Part shown: in pieces, positions 43,191 through 49,000 of the stretch | How the letters are laid out: every line of letters begins with the position of its first letter | How positions within the stretch are numbered: the stretch's first letter is position 1 | Notes under the pieces: generated by a model | Told to the model about the DNA's origin: nothing | The model's database searches: none | The model's input: the letters and a program-made list of their open reading frames with translations, nothing else | Translations under genes and position numbers: made by a program | DNA from: CAWULT01 sp963923455 | GTDB taxonomy: Bacteria; Acidobacteriota; Vicinamibacteria; Vicinamibacterales; UBA2999 | Length of the DNA stretch: 49,000 nt | Reading direction: 5' to 3' | Assembly (NCBI GenBank): GCA_963923455.1 | Contig: CAWULT010000023.1 | Span: forward strand, 1-49,000

Positions 43191-45500
43191 ATGACCATTC
43201 ACGCCGCCACCGTGCTCGGCGCCGGAACGATGGGCGCGCAGATCGCGGCGCACCTCGCCAACGGCGGCGTTCGCGTGCGGCTGCTCGACGTGACGGCCGA
43301 CGCCGCGGCGCGCGGGCTCGAGCGGGCCCGCGCCCTCAGGCCCGATCCGTTCTTCCTGCCCGACACCTGGACGCGGATCGCGACGGCCGGATTCGACGAA
43401 GGCCTCCGCCTGCTGCCCGACAGCGACTGGGTGATCGAGGCGGTCGTCGAGCAGCTGGAGATCAAGCGGACCCTGCTGGCCCGCGTGGACGCCGTGCGCC
43501 GCGCGGGCACGATCGTCAGCTCGAACACGTCGGGCATCCCGCTTGCCTCGATTGCCGAGGGCCGCAGCGACGACTTCCGCCGGCACTGGCTGGGCACGCA
43601 CTTCTTCAACCCGCCCCGATACCTGCGGCTGCTCGAGGTGATACCCACCGCCGAGACGGACCCGGCCGTGACCGCGCGGCTGACGGCGTTCGCAGACCAC
43701 CAGCTCGGCAAGGGCGTCGTCGTCGCGAAGGACACGCCGAACTTCATCGGCAATCACATCGCCCTGCACGGCGTCGTGCGCATCCTCGAGGCCGTGGCCG
43801 CTGGTGACATGACCATCGAGGAGGCCGATGCCATCACCGGCCCGCCGATCGGCCGTCCGAAGAGCGCGACCTTCCGGACGCTGGATCTGGCCGGGCTCGA
43901 CATCCTGGCGCACGTCGTCGAGAACCTGCACGCAAGGCTGCCGGACGAGGCCGCGCGGGCGGCCTTCGCGCTCCCCCCCTTCGTGCCCGCGATGCTGGCG
44001 AAGGGCCTGGCCGGAGAGAAGGCCGGCCAGGGCTTCTACAAGCGCATCCGCCGTCCCGATGGTGAGTCGGAGATCCTGACGCTCGACCTGCGCACGCTGG
44101 AGTACCGGCCGAGGCAGGCGCCCCGGCTCGACGCGCTGGCCGCGGCCGAGACCGTGACGTCCCTGCCCGACCGCGTCCGCCGGCTGTTCGCCGGCCAGGA
44201 CCGGGTGGGCGCCTTCCTGCGCCGGACGCTGGCGCCGACGCTCGTCTACGCGGCCCGCGTCGCGCCGGACATCGCCACCTCGCACGACGACGTGGACCGC
44301 GTGATGCAGTGGGGCTTCGGGTGGGAGCTCGGCCCGTTCGAGCTCGTCGACGCCATCGGCATCCGTGAGGTCGTGGACGCGGCACGCGCGGCAGACCCGG
44401 GCGGGCTGGCAGACGGCCTGCCGCCGCTGCTGCGGCAGGCACTCGACGCGGGCCGCAACGTCTGGCGCGGCCACGCGGTGCCGCCGGCGGGGCCGGGCCT
44501 GCAGATTCTGCGGTCGGCCAGGGACCGCTCGGCCGTGGTGCGAGCGAACGCGGGCGCCAGCCTGGTGGATCTCGGTGACGGCGTCCTCTGCGTCGAGTTC
44601 CACTCGAAGATGAACACGCTCGGCGGCGATGCAGTCGCGATGCTGCAGGCCGGCGTGCACGAGGCCGCTCGGCACCACGCCGCCCTGGTCGTCGGCAACG
44701 ACGCGCCGAACTTCTCCGCCGGCGCCAACCTGATGCTGGTCCTGCTCGAAGCGCAGGACGGCAACTGGGACGCGATCGACGAGATGGTTCGCACGTTCCA
44801 GCAGACGACGATGGCGCTGCGCTACGCGGACGTGCCCGTCGTGGTCGCGCCGGCCGGCCTTGCGCTCGGCGGCGGCACCGAGATCGCGTTGCACGGCGAC
44901 CGGGTGCAGGCGGCCGCCGAAACCTACATGGGACTCGTCGAGGTCGGCGTCGGCCTCATCCCCGCCGGGGGCGGCACGAAGGAACTCGTCGCCAGGGCCG
45001 CGGCGTCGACGCCGGCTGGAGCCACCGATGACCTGCCGTCGATCCAGCCGGCGTTCGAGACGATCGCGTTCGCGAAGACGTCCACGAGCGGCCCGGACGC
45101 GCGGCGGCTTGGGTACCTGCGGGAGGTCGACGGCCTCACGATGAACCGCGAGCGCCTGATCGCCGACGCCAAGGCGCACGCGCTGCGGCGGGTGGACGAG
45201 GGCTACCAGCCTCCGCCGCCGAGAACCGCCATCCCCGTCGGCGGCGACACCGTGCTGGCGCCGCTGAAGCTGGGCATCCACCTCGCGCACCGCGCGGGGC
45301 GGATCAGCGACCACGACGCGCTGATCGGCCGGGCGCTCGCGACGGTGATGGCCGGTGGGAGCCTCCCCAATCGGACGACGGTCTCGGAAAGCCACCTGCT
45401 GGACCTCGAGCGCGAGGCGTTCTTGAAACTGGTCGGTGAGCCGAAGACGCAGCAGCGGATCCAGCACACGCTGAAGACCGGCAAGCCCCTCCGCAACTGA
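43191..45500 (+). CDS. 3-hydroxyacyl-CoA dehydrogenase/enoyl-CoA hydratase fusion protein (FadN-like order)
   Basis: The protein has 769 residues. The N-terminal NAD-binding motif is GAGTMGAQIA (10-19), followed by the 3-hydroxyacyl-CoA dehydrogenase domains with SSNTSGIPLASIAEG, HFFNPPRYLRLLEV and NFIGNHIALHG. The enoyl-CoA hydratase/isomerase domain is C-terminal (about 465-650), with NDAPNFSAGANL and GLALGGGTEIALHGD, then YMGLVEVGVGLIPAGGG holding the usual Glu residues. This order (dehydrogenase first) is that of Bacillus FadN, and the reverse of FadB. It catalyses two middle steps of fatty-acid beta-oxidation. The ATG at 43191 starts the Rossmann fold directly. The thiolase at the operon end completes the cycle. 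Confidence 0.93.
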   Translation: MTIHAATVLGAGTMGAQIAAHLANGGVRVRLLDVTADAAARGLERARALRPDPFFLPDTWTRIATAGFDEGLRLLPDSDWVIEAVVEQLEIKRTLLARVDAVRRAGTIVSSNTSGIPLASIAEGRSDDFRRHWLGTHFFNPPRYLRLLEVIPTAETDPAVTARLTAFADHQLGKGVVVAKDTPNFIGNHIALHGVVRILEAVAAGDMTIEEADAITGPPIGRPKSATFRTLDLAGLDILAHVVENLHARLPDEAARAAFALPPFVPAMLAKGLAGEKAGQGFYKRIRRPDGESEILTLDLRTLEYRPRQAPRLDALAAAETVTSLPDRVRRLFAGQDRVGAFLRRTLAPTLVYAARVAPDIATSHDDVDRVMQWGFGWELGPFELVDAIGIREVVDAARAADPGGLADGLPPLLRQALDAGRNVWRGHAVPPAGPGLQILRSARDRSAVVRANAGASLVDLGDGVLCVEFHSKMNTLGGDAVAMLQAGVHEAARHHAALVVGNDAPNFSAGANLMLVLLEAQDGNWDAIDEMVRTFQQTTMALRYADVPVVVAPAGLALGGGTEIALHGDRVQAAAETYMGLVEVGVGLIPAGGGTKELVARAAASTPAGATDDLPSIQPAFETIAFAKTSTSGPDARRLGYLREVDGLTMNRERLIADAKAHALRRVDEGYQPPPPRTAIPVGGDTVLAPLKLGIHLAHRAGRISDHDALIGRALATVMAGGSLPNRTTVSESHLLDLEREAFLKLVGEPKTQQRIQHTLKTGKPLRN

Positions 45501-45506
45501 GCGGAC

Positions 45507-46316
45507 ATGGAGATCGTCGATCGAGGAACGGGTGTGCCGGTGGTGCTCATCCCCGGCATCCAGGGCCGGTGGGAGTGGATGCGACCGGCCGTCGAGGCCA
45601 TGGCCGCCCGCGTCCGCGTGATCACGTTCTCGTTCGCCGACGAACCGTCGGCGCGCGCCGCGTTCGACGAGGCCGATGGCTTCGGCAGCTACGTGCGGCA
45701 GGTGACCGCCGCGCTCGACCAGGCCGGCGTGTCGCAGGCCGTCCTGTGCGGCGTGTCCTACGGTGGCCTCATCGCGGCGGCCGCCGCGGCACGCTATCCT
45801 GATCGGGTGCCGGCACTGGTGCTGGTCTCCCCGATTCCGCTGTCGTGGGCGCCGAACGAGCGCGTCCGCTTCTATCTGCGCGCGCCGCGCCTGCTCGCGC
45901 CGCTCTTCTGCGTGGCGTCGGTCAGGCTCTACCGCGAGATCGCCGCCGCAGTCCCGGGGTTCGCCGCCGGCATTCGTCAGGCGCTGCGCCTCGCCTGGCT
46001 GGCGCTGACCCACTTGTTCTCGCCCGTCCGGATGGCGCGCCGTACGGGCCTCCTGCCGGGGGCGGACCTGCGCGCGGCCGTGCGCGCGCTGCGAGTCCCG
46101 ACCCTGCTCGTCACCGGCGAGGAAAGCCTCGACCGCGTCGTGCCGGTTCGCGAGTCGCGGGAATACCTCCGGCTGTGGCCACACGCCCGCCACGTCACGC
46201 TGCCGAGCACCGGGCACCTGGGCTCGGTCACGAAGGCGGCCGAGTTCGCCGACCTCGTCGCGGCCTTTGCCGCGCGCGCGGTCCCTTCCCCTTCCGAGAG
46301 GCACACGCGTGTCTGA
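45507..46316 (+). CDS. Alpha/beta hydrolase A (intact copy)
   Basis: The protein has 269 residues. The oxyanion-type LIPGIQGR (14-21), the nucleophile elbow GVSYGG (S84), a likely acid D209 (EESLDRVVP) and H237 (PSTGHLG) form a complete alpha/beta hydrolase triad; a cap of helices fills about 115-185. It lies six bases after the dehydrogenase/hydratase gene and within the beta-oxidation operon, so it may act on an acyl-CoA or ester, but the substrate is unknown. Its last 151 codons (from E118 or so) fall inside an 829-base tandem duplication. Its stop overlaps the next GTG by eight bases. Confidence 0.88.
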   Translation: MEIVDRGTGVPVVLIPGIQGRWEWMRPAVEAMAARVRVITFSFADEPSARAAFDEADGFGSYVRQVTAALDQAGVSQAVLCGVSYGGLIAAAAAARYPDRVPALVLVSPIPLSWAPNERVRFYLRAPRLLAPLFCVASVRLYREIAAAVPGFAAGIRQALRLAWLALTHLFSPVRMARRTGLLPGADLRAAVRALRVPTLLVTGEESLDRVVPVRESREYLRLWPHARHVTLPSTGHLGSVTKAAEFADLVAAFAARAVPSPSERHTRV

Positions 46317-46684
46317 GTTCCCCGTATCTCCCGTTCGCGAGATCCCAGGCCCGTCGGGCCCCCTCGAGGTGCTGATCGACCGGCCCTCGGGCGCACCGCG
46401 CGCCGCCGTCGTCTTCGCGCACCCGCTGCCGACGCACGGCGGCACCATGCACACGAAGGTCGTGTTCCAGGGCGCGAAGGCGCTGGCCGGCATCGGCTGC
46501 GTGGTGCTGCGATTCAACTTCCGAGGCGTCGGACGCAGCGCCGGCGCCTGGGACGACGGGCGCGGCGAGATGGACGACTACCGTGCGGCGGTCGACTGGT
46601 TCGCGGGGCAGCACCCGGGGCTCGAGTTGTGGGCGGCCGGCTTCTCGTTCGGCTCGCACGTCGCGATGACCGTGGGCGCGGACG
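45856..46684. repeat. Copy 1 of an 829-base perfect tandem duplication
   Basis: The sequence from 45856 recurs from 46685 with no difference that I can see, and again for 11 bases (ACGAGCGCGTC) at 47514-47524. The unit runs from codon 117/118 of hydrolase A to codon 125/126 of hydrolase B. Removing one copy would restore two adjacent normal genes. Confidence 0.93.
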
Positions 46685-47145
46685 ACGAGCGCGTCCGCTT
46701 CTATCTGCGCGCGCCGCGCCTGCTCGCGCCGCTCTTCTGCGTGGCGTCGGTCAGGCTCTACCGCGAGATCGCCGCCGCAGTCCCGGGGTTCGCCGCCGGC
46801 ATTCGTCAGGCGCTGCGCCTCGCCTGGCTGGCGCTGACCCACTTGTTCTCGCCCGTCCGGATGGCGCGCCGTACGGGCCTCCTGCCGGGGGCGGACCTGC
46901 GCGCGGCCGTGCGCGCGCTGCGAGTCCCGACCCTGCTCGTCACCGGCGAGGAAAGCCTCGACCGCGTCGTGCCGGTTCGCGAGTCGCGGGAATACCTCCG
47001 GCTGTGGCCACACGCCCGCCACGTCACGCTGCCGAGCACCGGGCACCTGGGCTCGGTCACGAAGGCGGCCGAGTTCGCCGACCTCGTCGCGGCCTTTGCC
47101 GCGCGCGCGGTCCCTTCCCCTTCCGAGAGGCACACGCGTGTCTGA
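46309..47145 (+). CDS. Chimeric alpha/beta hydrolase (N-terminus of B, C-terminus of A), made by the tandem duplication
   Basis: The protein has 278 residues from GTG 46309, preceded by a GAGAGG site. Residues 1-129 are identical to hydrolase B, including its nucleophile elbow GFSFGS (S113). From residue 130 on it is identical to the C-terminal 149 residues of hydrolase A, including the acid and base residues, which here fall at D218 and H246. The join lies in the shared ERV codons, and the frame is kept. The chimera therefore still has a plausible complete triad and could fold, but activity is unproven. It may be real or a misassembly; the duplicated DNA shows no divergence. Confidence 0.75.
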   Translation: MSEFPVSPVREIPGPSGPLEVLIDRPSGAPRAAVVFAHPLPTHGGTMHTKVVFQGAKALAGIGCVVLRFNFRGVGRSAGAWDDGRGEMDDYRAAVDWFAGQHPGLELWAAGFSFGSHVAMTVGADDERVRFYLRAPRLLAPLFCVASVRLYREIAAAVPGFAAGIRQALRLAWLALTHLFSPVRMARRTGLLPGADLRAAVRALRVPTLLVTGEESLDRVVPVRESREYLRLWPHARHVTLPSTGHLGSVTKAAEFADLVAAFAARAVPSPSERHTRV

Positions 47146-47513
47146 GTTCCCCGTATCTCCCGTTCGCGAGATCCCAGGCCCGTCGGGCCCCCTCGAGGTG
47201 CTGATCGACCGGCCCTCGGGCGCACCGCGCGCCGCCGTCGTCTTCGCGCACCCGCTGCCGACGCACGGCGGCACCATGCACACGAAGGTCGTGTTCCAGG
47301 GCGCGAAGGCGCTGGCCGGCATCGGCTGCGTGGTGCTGCGATTCAACTTCCGAGGCGTCGGACGCAGCGCCGGCGCCTGGGACGACGGGCGCGGCGAGAT
47401 GGACGACTACCGTGCGGCGGTCGACTGGTTCGCGGGGCAGCACCCGGGGCTCGAGTTGTGGGCGGCCGGCTTCTCGTTCGGCTCGCACGTCGCGATGACC
47501 GTGGGCGCGGACG
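46685..47513. repeat. Copy 2 of the 829-base tandem duplication
   Basis: It is identical to 45856-46684 as far as can be read, and directly adjoins it. The 11-base microhomology ACGAGCGCGTC is found at both joints and at the end (45856, 46685, 47514), as expected for an unequal or replication-slippage event at a short repeat, or for an assembly loop. Confidence 0.93.
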
Positions 47514-47788
47514 ACGAGCGCGTCGGCGCGCTGATCGGCATCGCGCCCCCGGTGGACCGCTACGAGTTCGGACCGGTCAAGCTGTCGCCCAAGCCCAAGT
47601 TCATCGTCCACGGCGAGCGCGACGAGCTGATTCCCCTGAAGGCCGTCCGCGAGTTCTACGCGCAGCTGGCCGAGCCGAAGGAATTGGTCACGATCGACCG
47701 CGCCAACCACCTGTTCGACGGGCAGGCGAGCGAGGTGGGCGACGCGCTCGTGGAACTGCTCGAGGACTTCTCGTGCACGACGCGGTGA
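47138..47788 (+). CDS. Alpha/beta hydrolase B (intact copy)
   Basis: The protein has 216 residues. The short hydrolase fold has FAHPLPTHGG (37-45), the FRGVGRS motif (71-77), the nucleophile elbow GFSFGS (S113), an acid at D162 (HGERDELIP) and H191 (RANHLFDG). This matches the small alpha/beta hydrolase family close to YpfH/DUF-type carboxylesterases that lack a cap. GTG 47138 is chosen over an upstream in-frame ATG that would overlap the previous gene heavily; GAGAGG lies about eight bases upstream. It ends 16 bases inside the thiolase start. In the beta-oxidation setting a thioesterase-like task is possible but unproven. Confidence 0.88.
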   Translation: MSEFPVSPVREIPGPSGPLEVLIDRPSGAPRAAVVFAHPLPTHGGTMHTKVVFQGAKALAGIGCVVLRFNFRGVGRSAGAWDDGRGEMDDYRAAVDWFAGQHPGLELWAAGFSFGSHVAMTVGADDERVGALIGIAPPVDRYEFGPVKLSPKPKFIVHGERDELIPLKAVREFYAQLAEPKELVTIDRANHLFDGQASEVGDALVELLEDFSCTTR

Positions 47789-48951
47789 TCGTCGCGGCGG
47801 CGCGGACGCCCGTCGGCAAGGCGCCTGGCGGCGCGCTGCGCACGGTGCGGCCCGACGAGCTGGCCGCGACGGCGATTGCCGAGGTGCTGCGCCGGGCGCC
47901 GGCCGTCCAGCCGGGCGAGATCGAGGACGTGATTCTCGGGTGCGCGATGCCCGAAGCCGAGCAGGGCCTCAACGTGGCACGGATCGCGAGCCTGCGTGCG
48001 GGCGTGCCCGTCGGCGCGGCGGCCGTCACGGTGAATCGCTTCTGCGCATCGGGCCTGCAGGCCATCGCCTATGCGGCCGAGCGGATCCAGCTCGGGGGCG
48101 CCGAGGCCATCGTGGCCGGTGGCACCGAGTCGATGAGCCTGGTGCCGATGGGCGGCAACAAGGTGTCGCCCAACCCCGCGCTGGTCGAGACCTACCCCGA
48201 CGTCTACCTCACCACGGGCCTCGTCGCCGAGAACCACGTGCGCGAGTACGGCATCCCGCGGGAGGAACAGGACCGCTTCGCGCTGCGAAGCCACGAGCGC
48301 GCGCTCGCGGCCATCGACGCCGGCCGCTTCGTCGACGAGATCGTGCCCGTGACCTTCGCGGTGGCCGGGCCGGACGGCGCGGGCGGGGTGGCGACGAGGC
48401 AGGCGCGGCTGGCCCAGGACGAGGGCCCGCGGCGGGACACGTCCCTGGCGGCGCTCGCGAAGCTGCGCGCCGCGTTCCACGCGCAGGGCTCGGTGACCGC
48501 CGGCAACTCGTCGCAGACGAGCGACGGCGCGGCAGCGGTGCTGGTCACCTCCGCCCGGCTGGCACGGGAGCGCGGGCTGGAGCCGCTCGCCCGATTCGTC
48601 GCGTTCGCCACGGCCGGCGTCGCGCCGGAGCGCTTCGGCATCGGCCCGGTGCCCGCCGTCCGCAAAGTGCTGGCGATGACCGGGCTGACGCTCGACCGGA
48701 TCGACCTGGTCGAGCTGAACGAGGCATTCGCCGCGCAGGCGCTCGCGTGCCTCCGGGAGATGCCGATCGCCGACGACCGCCTCAACGTCAACGGCGGCGC
48801 GATCGCGTTGGGGCACCCGCTGGGCTGCACGGGTGCGCGGCTGACGACGACGCTGTTGTACGAGATGCGGCGGCGCCAGGCCCGCTACGGCCTGGTGACC
48901 ATGTGCGTCGGCGGCGGCATGGGCGCGGCCGGCATCTTCGAGCGCCTCTGA
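47773..48951 (+). CDS. Thiolase family protein (acetyl-CoA C-acyltransferase)
   Basis: The protein has 392 residues. The active-site Cys is C91 (NRFCASGLQ), with the later His motif GGAIALGHPLGCTGAR (H348) and the second Cys C378 (CVGGGMG); NEAFAAQ is also present. These define degradative or biosynthetic thiolases. Placed at the end of a beta-oxidation operon, a FadA/FadI-like 3-ketoacyl-CoA thiolase role is most likely. GTG 47773 overlaps the hydrolase gene by 16 bases; a longer upstream open frame is a shadow. After the stop, 48952-49000 holds no clear gene (a GTG at 48987 could begin one). Confidence 0.95.
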   Translation: MHDAVIVAAARTPVGKAPGGALRTVRPDELAATAIAEVLRRAPAVQPGEIEDVILGCAMPEAEQGLNVARIASLRAGVPVGAAAVTVNRFCASGLQAIAYAAERIQLGGAEAIVAGGTESMSLVPMGGNKVSPNPALVETYPDVYLTTGLVAENHVREYGIPREEQDRFALRSHERALAAIDAGRFVDEIVPVTFAVAGPDGAGGVATRQARLAQDEGPRRDTSLAALAKLRAAFHAQGSVTAGNSSQTSDGAAAVLVTSARLARERGLEPLARFVAFATAGVAPERFGIGPVPAVRKVLAMTGLTLDRIDLVELNEAFAAQALACLREMPIADDRLNVNGGAIALGHPLGCTGARLTTTLLYEMRRRQARYGLVTMCVGGGMGAAGIFERL

Positions 48952-49000
48952 GCGCGCGCACGGCTCGGCGGGATGAGCGCGGAACGGTGACGACGATGAC

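Noticed and set aside
46267..46308. Upstream ATG extension for the chimeric gene and for hydrolase B (47096)
   Set aside because: It would overlap the preceding gene by about 50 bases and add a nonsense Arg/Pro leader; the GTG with its own GAGAGG site is preferred.
43026..46517. Very long minus-strand open frame (1163 codons) opposite the beta-oxidation operon
   Set aside because: Its product is a low-complexity Arg/Val/Gly mix without domains, and it runs antisense to well-supported genes, including both sides of the duplicated unit.

Overview
The window looks like one end of a contig from a very GC-rich, Gram-negative-type bacterium. The most likely source is Acidobacteriota, near Vicinamibacteria. 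This is an inference from a secreted DUF1592/DUF1552 cytochrome-type gene pair (common in Planctomycetes and Acidobacteriota) lying beside a complete FtsZ-based dcw cluster (most Planctomycetes lack one), and from a MurE with the meso-diaminopimelate DNPR signature. Bases 1-14 match the end of the Nextera transposon mosaic end, so the left edge is a library or contig edge and not biology.

Layout. 15-2822 (minus): a truncated DUF1552 gene and a DUF1592 di-CXXCH protein behind a good promoter. 2990-4377 (plus): a metallo-beta-lactamase-fold hydrolase and a small SpoVG-like protein. 4409-7958 (minus): a polytopic glycosyltransferase-like protein and a B12-binding radical SAM protein. 8068-24813 (minus): the division and cell wall (dcw) cluster, transcribed mraZ-rsmH-ftsL-ftsI-murE-murF-mraY-murD-(gap)-ftsW-murG-murC-ftsQ-ftsA-ftsZ, with most neighbours overlapping by 1-11 bases. 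It starts from a sigma70-type promoter followed by three MraZ-box-like repeats at 10-base spacing. The only gap above 300 bases in the window, 15174-15643, is full of inverted repeats.

25054-30871 (plus): surface-glycan genes (one GT4, two GT2, two extended SDR sugar-nucleotide enzymes and a DegT/DnrJ aminotransferase). 31020-36874 (plus): an STN-like secreted protein, a GNAT-type acyltransferase, a YqeY-like protein, the lipid II flippase MurJ, an Fsr-like MFS transporter and a rhomboid protease. 36920-38104 (minus): SRPBCC protein, small membrane protein and cupin. 38174-43168 (plus): a fused alpha/beta 2-oxoacid dehydrogenase E1, a secreted propeller-like protein, and an ABC ATPase/permease pair. 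43191-48951 (plus): a beta-oxidation operon (3-hydroxyacyl-CoA dehydrogenase/enoyl-CoA hydratase fusion, alpha/beta hydrolases, thiolase).

The most striking observation is a perfect 829-base tandem duplication (45856-47513) with an 11-base microhomology at its joints. It leaves two different alpha/beta hydrolase genes intact and creates between them a third, in-frame chimeric hydrolase that keeps a plausible complete catalytic triad. Other points worth a look are the MraZ operator that runs into the mraZ start codon, the palindrome island between murD and ftsW, an extended SDR with Asn where the catalytic Tyr is expected, and several promoters placed so close to start codons that the mRNAs would be leaderless or nearly so. 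I saw no tRNA, rRNA, CRISPR array, insertion sequence or phage gene.
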